The notes under the pieces: model-generated | Databases searched by the model: none | What the model was told of the DNA's origin: nothing | The model's input: only the letters and a program-made list of their open reading frames with translations | Shown here: positions 42,105 through 51,891 of the stretch, piece after piece | Layout: every line of letters begins with the position of its first letter | Position numbering within the stretch: position 1 is the first letter of the stretch | Translations under genes and position numbers: made by a program | DNA from: Nitrospirota bacterium | GTDB lineage: Bacteria > Nitrospirota > Nitrospiria > Nitrospirales > Nitrospiraceae | Direction of reading: 5' to 3' | Assembly: GCA_002737345.1 (NCBI GenBank) | Contig: NSIK01000018.1 | Coordinates: 66,417 to 130,416, forward strand | DNA length: 64,000 nucleotides

Positions 42105-43997
42105 ATGGCCATCACACGAATTCCGGGACGCTCCCCTCAACAACGCACCCTGCGATGGGCCGCTCCCTTCTGCCTGCTCATCGCTGCAAGCGGGCTCTCG
42201 GGCTGCGAGAAGGTGTCGACAGCGCTCCACCGAACTCCGTTGCCGGATATGGGACCGCGGCTGGCCAACTCGGTCAAACTGACCTTCGACCCAGCCTTTA
42301 GCAAGCTCACCATGCCCTACGTCGATGGGTGCAATAGCCCACACGAGCTCAATGTGGGAGAAGACGCCGAATCCATCATGATTGATGCGGCCACCAAAAA
42401 CTTTACCGCCGTCACCGTCACCGGCGGCATTGCCGCCCCCATTAAGCCTGATACAGAGATCCTGATCACGCTCCAACGCTCGAGCCTGAAGCTCTGGACA
42501 GATCATGTCTATGACCGAGTGCCGGCGGACATCACCCTCGACACACTCGTCACGTTTAAAGACGCGACGGGAAAAGAACTGGGCCAGCAGACGATCGCCG
42601 TCACACACAACCAACGACTGATTCTGGAGCCAACCGGAAAACGTTGCGATTACGGCAATATCGGCGAGTTTGTGTATGACACAGGAATCACCCTCTCGAC
42701 GCATTTCATTCGCGCCGTCCGGACCCAGTTGGCCACGCCGGGGAGCCCGAAGCCGGCAACAGTGGCAGCTTCACCCATAAAACCCTCTTCACTGACAACG
42801 ACCCTGCAGGCCAAGGGCGCGCCATCAGCTCTCTCGTTCAAAGCCACCGTACTGGACGAAAACGGCAATTTGGTCTTCGAGGGAGGCGAACACATCAAGG
42901 TGCGTATCGACCTCGTGAATGGAGGAGAGCAGGAACTGCAGGGCGTCACAGCCAGCTTGACGGGAACCGCATCGCTACTAGCTCAATTCCCGACCGCTAC
43001 CTTGTCCGTCGGACGGCTCCAGCCAGGCCAATCCCGCTCGATCGAGTTTACGGCCACGTTACCTCAGTCCGTCCAACAGCAAAAGGCCGAACTCCAGGTC
43101 GCAGTCTCCTCGTCAGGAGCCGCTGTGCAGCCACAGCCGCAAACCCTGACCCTGTCGGTCCAACCGACCGGCATCAAGTCTGACGATGTGGATCAAATCC
43201 CTGCGATGGCAACAGGATTTCGGCAGCCCCACACCTATCTGATCTCCATTGGGATCAGCGCCTATCGGGACAAACGAATCTTTTCCCGTAAGTTCGCCTC
43301 GTCGGATGCCGAGATGGTCTCGCATTACTTTCAGTCCATCGGGGGGTTGCCAGCCTCCAATGTCAGGCTGCTACAAGACTGGAAAGCCTTACGCCCGGAT
43401 ATTGACGAAGCCCTGATGGATTGGCTGCCTTCCCATATGAACAAGGAATCGGTCGTCATTGTCTATTTCGCCGGTCTGGCCTTGGTGTCTTCGACAGGAG
43501 AAACGTTTCTCATCCCCTACGATGGAACGGTCGCAAGTACCTCACGGGCATACCTACTCGAGGATTTGGAGGCAGCGCTCTCTCGATTAAAGGCGAAACA
43601 GACCCTGTTTCTCTTCGATGGCATTGTGTCTCGTATGGGGCCTGATGGCAAAAACAAGGCGGCCCTCCCCCAGTGGAATCCTGCAGGAAGCTCAACCCTC
43701 CATGTCATCGGAGTCAACGGTATCGGACGGGGCCTGGAAGACGACCAACATCGACATGGGCTCTTCACCTACTATCTGCTGCGGGCGCTGCGCGGTGAAG
43801 CTGACACCAATCGGGACGGTGACGTGACAATCGGAGAAACGGTGGGCTATCTCAGCCAAAAAGTGCTCTGGGCCTCTAAGGCCCATATGAACCAGGAGCA
43901 GCGGCTCTTGATTGCGCCAGCTCTCCGCTCAACCGATCCTTCGGCTGCCTTGATATTGGCCAAACCGGCCGCCATCCGAGGTGCCGAAGCGCACTAA
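42105..43997 (+). CDS. Caspase-fold (C14) lipoprotein lacking both catalytic residues
   Basis: 630 residues. The lipobox LSGC places the lipidated cysteine at C34. The middle (about 75-350) is beta-rich with CARDB-like repeats (VRIDLVNGGEQELQGV...FTATLP). The C-terminal caspase-like domain begins HTYLISIGISAYRD (about 375). In caspases of this type the histidine follows in YFSGHG and the cysteine in DSCxSG. Here the matching positions read YFAGLALVSS and LFDGIVSRMG. Neither residue is present. LIPYDG and the FTYYLLRALRG ending are kept, so the fold is likely intact but the protein should be inactive as a protease. It could act as a binding or scaffold protein. Confidence 0.8.
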   Translation: MAITRIPGRSPQQRTLRWAAPFCLLIAASGLSGCEKVSTALHRTPLPDMGPRLANSVKLTFDPAFSKLTMPYVDGCNSPHELNVGEDAESIMIDAATKNFTAVTVTGGIAAPIKPDTEILITLQRSSLKLWTDHVYDRVPADITLDTLVTFKDATGKELGQQTIAVTHNQRLILEPTGKRCDYGNIGEFVYDTGITLSTHFIRAVRTQLATPGSPKPATVAASPIKPSSLTTTLQAKGAPSALSFKATVLDENGNLVFEGGEHIKVRIDLVNGGEQELQGVTASLTGTASLLAQFPTATLSVGRLQPGQSRSIEFTATLPQSVQQQKAELQVAVSSSGAAVQPQPQTLTLSVQPTGIKSDDVDQIPAMATGFRQPHTYLISIGISAYRDKRIFSRKFASSDAEMVSHYFQSIGGLPASNVRLLQDWKALRPDIDEALMDWLPSHMNKESVVIVYFAGLALVSSTGETFLIPYDGTVASTSRAYLLEDLEAALSRLKAKQTLFLFDGIVSRMGPDGKNKAALPQWNPAGSSTLHVIGVNGIGRGLEDDQHRHGLFTYYLLRALRGEADTNRDGDVTIGETVGYLSQKVLWASKAHMNQEQRLLIAPALRSTDPSAALILAKPAAIRGAEAH

Positions 43998-44152
43998 AAG
44001 ACGCCGCCGCCAGTCGTACTTCTCGCCAAGCCAACCGGCAGATAACACCACACTGTTTCCCTCAGCATGGCGCTTGCGTAGGCCATGCGAGCTATGAAGC
44101 CGACTCCTCACGCCACGGCTCCTCGCAGCATAGCCCGCGACTCGCAGACAAA

Positions 44153-44189
44153 AGAAGAGGGTGGAGGATTCATTCCTCCACCCTCTTCT
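44153..44189 (-). terminator. Rho-independent terminator of the 44210 cytochrome gene
   Basis: A perfect 16-base-pair stem (44153-44168 with 44174-44189) and a TTCAT loop. On the minus strand the stem is followed by TTTTGTCTG. It lies 20 bases after the cytochrome stop codon. Confidence 0.9.
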
Positions 44190-44209
44190 ATACTGACCTT
44201 ACGACGAAA

Positions 44210-44656
44210 CTACTCGCCCTTGCAGAAGCTCCGCTCGTAGTTGATGATCGTCCAGGCTTCTTCTTCGTTGATCGCGGCGGGGATCAAGGCAACCATCCCC
44301 GTTCCCGCGCTGCCGTTCTTGATCACCCAGAAGAGCTCGCCATCTTTCCGCTTCTTGTGGAACTTGCAGTTCGTGAAATCGCGGGGGCTCGGATTCAAGA
44401 TCGCACCGGCCGGGCCCTGGCCATTCCCTTCCTTGCCGTGACAATTGAAGCAGGTGCCTTTGCCTTCAAACAGCGCCTTGCCCTTTGCAATGTTCTCCGG
44501 GGTTACGGCGACCGGATTCTTCATGGCCTTCGCCTCGCTCATCTGATCAGTCGGCACGCGGGGCTTCAGCGGCTCACGCTCTTCAGCTCCCACCACCGAC
44601 ACCGACAACATCAACAGCGCTGCGCTGATTCCCAAAAACTTCGCAACATAACCCAT
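44210..44656 (-). CDS. Small periplasmic monoheme cytochrome c
   Basis: 148 residues from the ATG at 44656, with AAGGAGG 7 bases upstream; a longer frame to 44782 would cross the promoter. The signal peptide (FLGISAALLMLSVSVVGA) is followed by a class I cytochrome c domain with CFNCH (one heme) and a possible methionine ligand in GTGMVALIP. It closes with a helix EEEAWTIINYERSF, typical of class I cytochromes c. It has its own promoter and terminator. Its likely role is soluble electron transfer in the periplasm, perhaps to an oxidase or nitrite oxidoreductase; the partner is not shown. Confidence 0.88.
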   Translation of the reverse strand: MGYVAKFLGISAALLMLSVSVVGAEEREPLKPRVPTDQMSEAKAMKNPVAVTPENIAKGKALFEGKGTCFNCHGKEGNGQGPAGAILNPSPRDFTNCKFHKKRKDGELFWVIKNGSAGTGMVALIPAAINEEEAWTIINYERSFCKGE

Positions 44657-44748
44657 CAGACTGCCTCCTTTGTATTTAACCACCGCACATGAACTCGGCC
44701 TTAGCCGCTGGCTCGCATGATCCGTGACAAGACGACAAAACGCGGGCG

Positions 44749-44778
44749 AATATAGCAACGGCCTTCCACTGATGTCAA
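44749..44778 (-). promoter_or_regulatory. Sigma-70 promoter of the 44210 cytochrome gene
   Basis: On the minus strand TTGACA (44773-44778) and TATATT (44749-44754) are 18 bases apart. The first matches the consensus fully, the second at 5 of 6 positions. The leader would be about 85 bases. It supports the short start at 44656. Confidence 0.7.
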
Positions 44779-45108
44779 GCAATCCGAGGGACTACCTACG
44801 CGCTGCCACTCCGCCTGTAGCCGTCCTGTCATAGGACTTAATAATCACAGCTCGTGCCAGAGTTCCGTTCTAGCAGGGCGTATTATTCCCGCGCGTTAGG
44901 AGCAGACACTCTCCTAGAGATCTCGGCAGGCCCAGTGGAGTGGAGCCATTGCGCCACAGCCATGCCTCTTATGCCACAAACCAGGGGCTTTGGGGCTACC
45001 GGCAGGCCCCAGAGCCTGGCTCGGTGAGGATTGCAGGAGGGCTGGTACCAAAACGGGACGTAGGGCAAACAGGCTACGGCCAACGGGACAGGTCTAACGA
45101 ACCACCTA
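44779..45108. other. Intergenic region with one long hairpin
   Basis: No gene is supported here. At 44981-45019 an imperfect stem (CCAGGGGCTTTGGGGC against GCCCCAGAGCCTGG) could form a terminator for the RodZ-like gene. On the minus strand it is followed by TTTGTGG, a weak T-run. The rest shows nothing I can support. Confidence 0.4.
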
Positions 45109-46050
45109 CTACCGCTTAATGACGATATCGCGAGCCACTTTCCCGCTCGGCCCGAAGGGATTTTGCCGCTTGCCATTGAGCTCGCCTTTGACGCCACCGG
45201 CATTGCCAAGCGTCAGGACAAACTGATTCTGGCCTTTCCATCGGCCCTTTTCACCGGGCCTGAGCAGGGCCTCTTGAGGACTGCCACCATCGATTTGGAT
45301 GACGACCCAACTTAGTTCTGTTGCTTCAAGGTCCAAAACCAACTGCCCGTCCGTTGTGGTCCCAGTCTCCTCAAGCAACATGCCTCCCAGCGGCCCATCG
45401 CTTCCCAACGACGAAGCAACCGGAGCGATCGGCGGCGGCATCGGAACCGGTGAAACCGTGAGAGCTGGCCCTGGCGCTGGCTTCACAGTGCTCTCCACGC
45501 TTACTTTGGGCGGCACAACAGGAGGCTCGCTCAGCTGAGCCTTGGGGGCCGGTGGGGCTACCTCAGGCTGCGGAGTGGGCGGCGCGGCCTGAGGCTGCTG
45601 GTCCAATGGCGTAGTCCGCTTGGAAGTGGGTGTCGAAAGGTCTGAACTGGAACGGCGAACCAACAGCGAGGACTGTTCCCGGCTCAACAGGAAAATGAGC
45701 GTAAAGATCGCGATACCGATCGCCACCGCGACAGCCTTGCGATTGGCTAGACGCTTCCGCTCTTCCTCCGCCTGCCTGAGCTTTAACCGATCCCGTTCGA
45801 TTTGCTTGTCGTAATAAGCACCGGACGACTGGACGAACCGCTGAATGGCATCGTCCTCATCAAGGCCAAGGAACCTAGCATAGGACCGGGCAAAGCCCCG
45901 CGCAAATACCTGGTCGGGCAACGTGGCAAAGTTCCCGGCTTCCAAGGCCTTCACGAAATCGGTCCGAATGCGCGTCTTGACCGCGACCTCATCAATGGTC
46001 AGCCCCTTCGTCTCTCGCGCCTGCCTGAAAAACTCTCCGATCGATTCCAT
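45109..46050 (-). CDS. RodZ-like helix-turn-helix membrane protein
   Basis: 313 residues. The N-terminal Xre-type helix-turn-helix (IGEFFRQARETKGLTIDEVAVKTRI) is followed by FLGLDEDDAIQRF, a charged helix, one membrane span near 108-122 (AVAVAIGIAIFTLIFLL) and a Pro-rich linker. The C-terminal domain (about 230-313) has ATELSWVVIQIDGG and a PSGK-containing end, as in the DUF4115 domain of RodZ. RodZ links MreB to the cell wall and shapes the cell. It is the last gene of the run that starts with mutL and beyond. Confidence 0.85.
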   Translation of the reverse strand: MESIGEFFRQARETKGLTIDEVAVKTRIRTDFVKALEAGNFATLPDQVFARGFARSYARFLGLDEDDAIQRFVQSSGAYYDKQIERDRLKLRQAEEERKRLANRKAVAVAIGIAIFTLIFLLSREQSSLLVRRSSSDLSTPTSKRTTPLDQQPQAAPPTPQPEVAPPAPKAQLSEPPVVPPKVSVESTVKPAPGPALTVSPVPMPPPIAPVASSLGSDGPLGGMLLEETGTTTDGQLVLDLEATELSWVVIQIDGGSPQEALLRPGEKGRWKGQNQFVLTLGNAGGVKGELNGKRQNPFGPSGKVARDIVIKR

Positions 46051-46060
46051 AGATGTCTCT

Positions 46061-46378
46061 CTACGGCTTCAGCCGTGCCAGCAGTTCTTTTGCGGCAGCG
46101 ACATACTCGCTGCCTTTATCAAGCGTCGTCACCTTGGTCAACGTTTCCTTCTCACGTTGTTCGAACCCAAGCTTGTGATACGCCGGCCCCAGCTCCAAGT
46201 GCGACAAAGCCAGAGGAACGTTTGGCGGATTGACCACCAGGGCATCCTCGAACGCTTCCATCGCGCCCTTATCGTCCCCCTCATGTACCAGCGAGTCTCC
46301 GAGATGGAAACAGGCCAGGTTCAGCCTCGCATACAAGGGATTGCGGCGCAGGCCCAGACCGACTGAGGCAAGTTGCAT
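46061..46378 (-). CDS. Small TPR protein
   Basis: 105 residues. TPR helices include NPLYARLNLACFHLGDSL, DDKGAMEAFEDALVVNPP and VPLALSHLELGPAYHKLG. The ATG at 46378 overlaps the TGA of the upstream PfkB gene (TGATG), so translation is coupled; a GTG one codon earlier is also possible. No signal peptide is seen, so it is probably cytoplasmic. Function unknown. Confidence 0.8.
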   Translation of the reverse strand: MQLASVGLGLRRNPLYARLNLACFHLGDSLVHEGDDKGAMEAFEDALVVNPPNVPLALSHLELGPAYHKLGFEQREKETLTKVTTLDKGSEYVAAAKELLARLKP

Positions 46379-47292
46379 CACGAAATATCCTCAAAATGGG
46401 TCAACTGTTTGAAGGCTCGAAACCGCTCTTGCACTTCTTTGTAATCTAGGATTCGCAAACGGTCAAGACTAAAGGCTTCCACGGTAAACGAGGCCATCAC
46501 GCTCCCGAAGATAATGGCCTGTTTGAACACCTCAGGAGAACGGTTGCCCGTAGCCGTCAGATAGCCCAGGAAGCCGCCGGCAAATGTATCCCCCGCGCCG
46601 GTGGGATCGCGCACGTCTTCAAGCGGAAAGGCCGGAGCCCCAAATATCTGCTTCTCGTTGAACATCAACACCCCGTATTCCCCGCGCTTGATGATGAGGT
46701 GCTTGGGTCCGCGCGCGAGTATTTTCTGTGCGACTTTTACGAGATTCGTATCTTCGCCGAGCGCCCGGGCCTCCCCGTCATTCACGATCAGGATATCGAC
46801 CTTCTCCAATACCCGCCACAAGGCGTCCCGCTTGCCGTTGATCCAGAAATTCATCGTATCGCAGGCGACCAGGGGAGGACGCGGAAGCTTCTGCAAGACA
46901 TCCAACTGGAGTTCCGGATCGATATTCCCCAGAAACAAGAGATCCGGCGACCGGTAGGCCTCGGGGATCTTGGGCCGAAAGGTTTCAAATACGTTCAGTT
47001 TCGTGTCGAGGGTATGCGCTTCGTTCAGCTGGTGCGTGTACTCCCCTTTCCAACGAAAGGTCGCCCCTGGCTTCCGCTCCAGCCCCGTCACATCGATCCC
47101 GCGGCTCTTGAGAAAGGCCAAGTGCTGTGGAGGAAAATCCTCTCCCACGACTGCAATCAAGTCGACGGTGGTGAAATAGCTGGCCGCAGTCGAAAAATAG
47201 GTCGCAGAACCTCCCAGCACTTCGCTAACTTCTCCGAAAGGCGTCTTCACCGTATCTAGCGCCACCGATCCGACGACGAGTAACTTTCCCAT
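46378..47292 (-). CDS. PfkB-family sugar or nucleoside kinase
   Basis: 304 residues. MGKLLVVGSVALDTVKTP opens the fold, VLGGSATYFSTAASYFT is the substrate-binding region, and RDPTGAGDTFAGGFLGYL is the PfkB anion-hole and catalytic-base motif (D of GAGD). The substrate is not fixed by the sequence. The gene starts 3 bases after mtnP. mtnP makes 5-methylthioribose-1-phosphate, so a role near methionine salvage or nucleoside handling is possible, but there is no direct evidence. Confidence 0.85.
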   Translation of the reverse strand: MGKLLVVGSVALDTVKTPFGEVSEVLGGSATYFSTAASYFTTVDLIAVVGEDFPPQHLAFLKSRGIDVTGLERKPGATFRWKGEYTHQLNEAHTLDTKLNVFETFRPKIPEAYRSPDLLFLGNIDPELQLDVLQKLPRPPLVACDTMNFWINGKRDALWRVLEKVDILIVNDGEARALGEDTNLVKVAQKILARGPKHLIIKRGEYGVLMFNEKQIFGAPAFPLEDVRDPTGAGDTFAGGFLGYLTATGNRSPEVFKQAIIFGSVMASFTVEAFSLDRLRILDYKEVQERFRAFKQLTHFEDIS

Positions 47293-47295
47293 GGC

Positions 47296-48195
47296 TTACC
47301 GTTTCCATTTCTTCACCGGCACAACCCGATCCATCAAGAGGGCCAGCTTCCGTCTAAGCGGAGCCGGCATCCGATCGGGCACCGTAATAATGGCATCCTG
47401 CAAGGCGCGCTGACAGCGGCACTCTTTAGCCTCACCCACCGCGCGCAATGCCGTCCGCAATAATCGTTTCGCCAGCGTGACATTCTGTCGCAACGTGGTC
47501 AAGATGCCCTCGACGGTCACCGCCTCTTCCGTCTCATGCCAGCAATCGTAATCCGTGACCAAGGCTACCGTGGCGTAACAGAGTTCCGCCTCGCGCGCAA
47601 GCTTGGCTTCAGGGAGATTCGTCATGCCGATCACGCTCGCGCCCCACTGCCGATACAAACGCGACTCCCCTTTGGTCGAAAACTGCGGTCCCTCGATACA
47701 AAGATAGACCCCGCCCTCATGCACCGTAGCGCCGGCCGTCCTGGCCGCAGCCGATAAGACCGTCCCGAGCGACGAGCAGACCGGATCGCCAAACGCCACA
47801 TGCGCGACGATCCCTCCCTCGAAAAAAGTGGAGACCCGCTTCTTGGTCAGATCAATAAACTGATCCGGCAGCACCACATCCCCCGGCTTGATCGACTCCT
47901 TCATACTCCCGACCGCGCTCACCGAAATCACCCGGCTCACCCCCAGCGACTTGAGCGCATAGATATTGGCGCGATAGTTGATCTCCGAAGGATTTAGCCG
48001 ATGGCCTCGTCCATGCCGCGAGAGAAAGGCGATACGAATCCCGTCCAACTCACCGAGCACCACCTTATCGGAGGGAGCACCGAAGGGGGTCCTCACGGCA
48101 AGCTCCTTGACCGTCCTGAGCCCCTCAATGTCGTAGAGCCCGCTGCCGCCAATAATCCCGATATCTGCATTCACGGCCTTCCCCTGTCGTGTCAT
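47296..48195 (-). CDS. mtnP: S-methyl-5'-thioadenosine phosphorylase
   Basis: 299 residues. [15 protein letters not shown] is the N-terminal phosphate-binding stretch. [26 protein letters not shown] is the MTAP signature. [16 protein letters not shown] and [27 protein letters not shown] complete the active site. The enzyme splits methylthioadenosine into adenine and methylthioribose-1-phosphate. It overlaps the end of miaA by ATGA. No other methionine-salvage genes are visible. Confidence 0.95.
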   Translation of the reverse strand: MTRQGKAVNADIGIIGGSGLYDIEGLRTVKELAVRTPFGAPSDKVVLGELDGIRIAFLSRHGRGHRLNPSEINYRANIYALKSLGVSRVISVSAVGSMKESIKPGDVVLPDQFIDLTKKRVSTFFEGGIVAHVAFGDPVCSSLGTVLSAAARTAGATVHEGGVYLCIEGPQFSTKGESRLYRQWGASVIGMTNLPEAKLAREAELCYATVALVTDYDCWHETEEAVTVEGILTTLRQNVTLAKRLLRTALRAVGEAKECRCQRALQDAIITVPDRMPAPLRRKLALLMDRVVPVKKWKR

Positions 48196-49202
48196 CCCTG
48201 CTCCCCAAGTGTCGTAAGAAATTCATCCACCTGCCTGATCACCAGCGCCGCGGTATGCTCGACCGAGTCCGACTCATCGATCATCAACCATTGAATCCTT
48301 GGTTCCTTGCGAAACCAGGTCATTTGTCTCTTGGAAAAATGTCTCGTATCCCGTTTAAACCGCCGGACCATTTCAGCCGCATCGTACTCGCCAGCCAGGT
48401 GCGCGGCCACCTGACGATACCCCAACCCCTTCATGGCCGCACCATCACGCTGATAGCCCTGAACCAGGAGCTGCTTCGTCTCATCGATCAACCCGTGAGC
48501 CAGCTGCCAATCGATCCGCTCCTCGATGCGCCGATAGAGCACGTCGCGGTCCCGGTTCAAACCGATGATCAGAACGGCAAAGGGCTGCTCGGCTAACCTA
48601 TGTTCTGCCTGAAACTCCGACATGCATCGGCCGGAGAGCTGATGCACCTCCAGCGCGCGGATCACTTTCGATTCGTCTCGCGGGTGCAACCGCGCCGCAG
48701 CCACAGGATCAACCGTGACAAGCCGCGCATAGAACGCATCATACCCCAGCTCCTTCATTTCCTGCCGCAGGGCTGCCCGCATCTCCGGATCCGCAGGCGG
48801 CGCGTCACATAGCCCATTAAGGAGCGTTCGCACATAGAGCCCTGTGCCACCCGCGACCAAAGGAAGGCGGCTGTCTCGATAGAGACGTTCGATTTCCTCA
48901 ACCGCCTGACGGCGATACAGGCCCGCATTAAACGGTTCATCAGGATTGGCAAGATCGATCAACCGATGGGGGATCCCTTGGCGCTCTTCTATAGACGGCT
49001 TATCCGTCCCGATATCCATCCCGCGATAGACCTGCCGGGAATCTGCCGTGAGCACCTCGGTCTCGAACGCTTTCGCCACCTCGACCGCGACGCGGCTCTT
49101 ACCCACGGCAGTCGGTCCGACCACGACCACGACAGGCTTGCGGCGGACCTGGGCCTGGGAAAGACGGCGGGCCGCCTTCGCTGGAATAGCCATCATGTCC
49201 AT
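48192..49202 (-). CDS. miaA: tRNA dimethylallyltransferase MiaA
   Basis: 336 residues. The P-loop [15 protein letters not shown] is followed by [21 protein letters not shown] and [32 protein letters not shown] near the C-terminus is the tRNA-binding motif. It attaches a dimethylallyl group to A37 of tRNAs reading U-codons. The start overlaps the end of mutL by 10 bases, as in many bacteria where mutL-miaA are a pair. Confidence 0.96.
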   Translation of the reverse strand: MDMMAIPAKAARRLSQAQVRRKPVVVVVGPTAVGKSRVAVEVAKAFETEVLTADSRQVYRGMDIGTDKPSIEERQGIPHRLIDLANPDEPFNAGLYRRQAVEEIERLYRDSRLPLVAGGTGLYVRTLLNGLCDAPPADPEMRAALRQEMKELGYDAFYARLVTVDPVAAARLHPRDESKVIRALEVHQLSGRCMSEFQAEHRLAEQPFAVLIIGLNRDRDVLYRRIEERIDWQLAHGLIDETKQLLVQGYQRDGAAMKGLGYRQVAAHLAGEYDAAEMVRRFKRDTRHFSKRQMTWFRKEPRIQWLMIDESDSVEHTAALVIRQVDEFLTTLGEQG

Positions 49203-51025
49203 CCAACCCGGCCGAACAACTTGGCGAGTTCATCCGTGGAAAGACGAAACGCGGTGCGGCGCCCATGCGGGCAGGTCATGATCAACCCTTCCTCGACCCA
49301 ATCCTGTATCAGTTGCTGAATCTCCGCTAGGGCCAAGGCCCGCCCGGCGCGCACCGCTCCATGACAGGCGAGCGAGGCTAGAACAGGCTGGACCTTCATT
49401 TCCATCGACGACACGCTGTCCCACTCAGTCAAATCGTCAAGCAGATCCTGCACCAAGCCAGCCGCATCCACCTTACCGAGTCCGACCGGGACGCCGCGAA
49501 CGGCAACAGCCGTCGCGCCAAACGGTTCGATCAGGAGCCCGAGCTTTTCCAGATCATCGAGGCGCTTCAGCAACAATGCACTCTGCGCGACGGACAGCTC
49601 GATCGGCTCAGGAATCAAGAGCGGCTGTGACGGAATCGCCCGGCTTTGCCACCCTCGCCAAAGCCGTTGGAAGAGGACCCGCTCGTGCGCCGTATGTTGA
49701 TCGATCACTTGCAGCTCTTCGCCCACCTGCGCCACGAGATAGGTCCGGAGAATTTGTCCAAACGGTACGATGTCCGGTTTCCCCGCTAACTGATGGGCCG
49801 CGCCAGCCTCCTGAGGAAAGGCCAACTGACTCCCCTCGCCGATGCCGGAGAGAGAGGCCGCGTTGGGTCCATTGCTCTGCGAGTCCTGTCGGAAACCTGA
49901 GATCGATCCTGCCGGATAAGAATTCCGCAACGACACAGGCTGCAGCTCCATCGTAGGAATGAGCTCTGGCGACAACTGCGACTTACCCGCTGGAGCCAGC
50001 CCCACCATGGCCTGGCGCTCGGCCCCCCCGAGGGAATGACGAATGGATTGGCGCACTAACTGATGCAGCGCTTCTGTCTCCGCAAAACGGACTTCTTTCT
50101 TCGTGGGATGGACGTTGACATCGAGCCGGTCAGGATCGCTTTCCAGGAACAGCACGAAGGTCGGGTGAGACCCCTTGGGGAGAAACGATCCGTACCCCTC
50201 CATGACCGCGTGAAACACCGTCGCATTACGAACGGGACGCCGATTCACAAACAGTTCCTGTGGCATCTTCGAGGAGCGAGCATGGACCGGATCGACCATC
50301 ACCCCGCGAATCGATAGACCGTCGACTCGACCACGCACTTCGACGGTCCGATCCAAAAAAGCTGGCCGGTACACTTGGAGGATACGGGCACGATCCGACG
50401 ACACAGCCGGATAGTTCAGGATCTCCTGGCCATTATGGGTCAAACGAAAATGCACCGACGGCCAGGCGAGCCCCGCGAGCTGCACAACATGACTGATGTG
50501 GGAAAACTCGGTCGTGGTCGTCTTGAGAAACTTCTTCCTGGCCGGCTGATTGAAAAAAAGATTAGAAACTTCGATTTTGGTGCCAGGCACGGCGGCGGCG
50601 TCCGCAATGGCGCCACCGGCTCCTCCCACCAGCGTGAGCTGCGCGCCCACCTGATCTTGCCTGGTCGCGGTCGTCACCAGCACATGGGACACGGAGGCGA
50701 TGCTCGGCAGGGCCTCGCCGCGAAACCCCATCGTCAGCACCGAGGTCAGGTCCCGGTCGGATCGAAGCTTGCTGGTGGCATGCCGCTGGAAGGCCGTGGG
50801 AAGATCGGTGCGGCTGATCCCCTCTCCATCATCCGTCACACGAATGAGGGTCAGACCGCCATCTTTCACATCGACCGTAATATGGAGACCGCCGGCATCG
50901 AGACTGTTTTCCAGCAGTTCTTTGACGACGGCAGCAGGACGCTCGACGACCTCGCCAGCCGCAATACGGCTCACCACATCGTCAGGGAGGACATGGATCT
51001 TGGCGGAACAACTGGCGGCGGGCAT
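49193..51025 (-). CDS. mutL: DNA mismatch repair protein MutL
   Basis: 610 residues. The GHKL ATPase domain shows IAAGEVVERPAAVVKELLENSLDAG and a TDDGEGISR region with GFRGEALPSIASVS. A C-terminal dimerisation domain ends with CPHGRRTAFRLSTDELAKLFGR. The endonuclease motif DQHAxxER is replaced by DQHTAHERVLFQRL, which retains DQH and E-R. The C-terminal GRR.T motif and the absence of an ACR cysteine pair do not settle nuclease activity. It precedes miaA. Confidence 0.96.
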   Translation of the reverse strand: MPAASCSAKIHVLPDDVVSRIAAGEVVERPAAVVKELLENSLDAGGLHITVDVKDGGLTLIRVTDDGEGISRTDLPTAFQRHATSKLRSDRDLTSVLTMGFRGEALPSIASVSHVLVTTATRQDQVGAQLTLVGGAGGAIADAAAVPGTKIEVSNLFFNQPARKKFLKTTTTEFSHISHVVQLAGLAWPSVHFRLTHNGQEILNYPAVSSDRARILQVYRPAFLDRTVEVRGRVDGLSIRGVMVDPVHARSSKMPQELFVNRRPVRNATVFHAVMEGYGSFLPKGSHPTFVLFLESDPDRLDVNVHPTKKEVRFAETEALHQLVRQSIRHSLGGAERQAMVGLAPAGKSQLSPELIPTMELQPVSLRNSYPAGSISGFRQDSQSNGPNAASLSGIGEGSQLAFPQEAGAAHQLAGKPDIVPFGQILRTYLVAQVGEELQVIDQHTAHERVLFQRLWRGWQSRAIPSQPLLIPEPIELSVAQSALLLKRLDDLEKLGLLIEPFGATAVAVRGVPVGLGKVDAAGLVQDLLDDLTEWDSVSSMEMKVQPVLASLACHGAVRAGRALALAEIQQLIQDWVEEGLIMTCPHGRRTAFRLSTDELAKLFGRVGWT

Positions 51026-51091
51026 GACGTGACACTCCAGAGGATAACCATCACGAGAACGCCGCTTCGAGTGACCTTGCGGGACGTCCGA

Positions 51092-51880
51092 CTATCGAAT
51101 TTCCCCCAGCTTATTCTTGGCCAGCTTTGCCTCGTCCGACAGGGGGAACTCGTCGATAACCCGTTTAAAATACTTCTTCGCCTTGGCGAGATCTCCGGTT
51201 TCTCCCGCCGCGAGGCTCAATTTTAAAAGCGCCGCCGGGACTTTTTCATTCCCCGGATACTCCGTCGAGAGATATTCGAACGACTGCATCGCGCGCGCAT
51301 AATCCTTCTGCTGATAATAGGACTCGCCCAGCCAGTAATGGGCATTGGGCGTAAGCGACGTGCCGGAAAAATCTTTCACAAACCGCTGAAATCCCGCCAC
51401 GGCGAGATCGTATTTCCCGTTGAGATAATCGTTATAGGCCAGATTGAACGCCGACGTCGGCGTGAGCGACGGCACACCGGGCATCATCGAGGACACATCC
51501 GAGGATGAGGCCGGCTTCTGAGGCTTAGCCGGACGAGCCGGCTCTCCCGGAACTGGCTCCAGCTTGGGCGCAGCAGGAACGACCGAGGCCCCGTCAAGTT
51601 CGGCCAACCGGTCTTCGACTTTTTGAATCCGCGCAGACAATTCATCGAACCTCGGCTCAAGCTTCGGCTTCGCAGAGTCGCTGCCTTTCATCCGCTCCAG
51701 CGACTCCAATCTCCGGTGCAACGCATCCAACCGTTTCTGGTCTTGCTCTTGGACCTTCGACACCGCCGCCGTGTGATCATGCAACTCCACAAAGTCCGCA
51801 TGCATGGCACATCCGGCGAGTAGCAGTACGGTCCCGGCCGTTAGCGCGAACAATCCTGTGGCGCCTGTTTTTGCGTGCAT
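51092..51880 (-). CDS. CpoB/YbgF-like TPR lipoprotein (copy 2)
   Basis: 262 residues from the ATG at 51880; an ATG 5 codons earlier is in frame at 51895. The lipobox LLLAGC suggests a lipoprotein. A coiled coil follows (about 35-95). The C-terminal TPR region has AFNLAYNDYLNGKYDLAVAGFQRF, TPNAHYWLGESYYQQKDYARAMQSFEYL and KVPAALLKLSLAAGE, the typical CpoB/YbgF pattern. In E. coli CpoB coordinates PBP1B with the Tol system. It is encoded next to a paralogue and the tol-pal genes. Confidence 0.88.
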   Translation of the reverse strand: MHAKTGATGLFALTAGTVLLLAGCAMHADFVELHDHTAAVSKVQEQDQKRLDALHRRLESLERMKGSDSAKPKLEPRFDELSARIQKVEDRLAELDGASVVPAAPKLEPVPGEPARPAKPQKPASSSDVSSMMPGVPSLTPTSAFNLAYNDYLNGKYDLAVAGFQRFVKDFSGTSLTPNAHYWLGESYYQQKDYARAMQSFEYLSTEYPGNEKVPAALLKLSLAAGETGDLAKAKKYFKRVIDEFPLSDEAKLAKNKLGEIR

Positions 51881-51891
51881 CACTGTCCTTC

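Noticed and set aside
42105-43997. Active metacaspase
   Set aside because: Both catalytic positions are substituted.
44883-45209. Frame of 108 codons after the RodZ-like gene
   Set aside because: It overlaps the end of that gene in another frame, with no ribosome site or domain.
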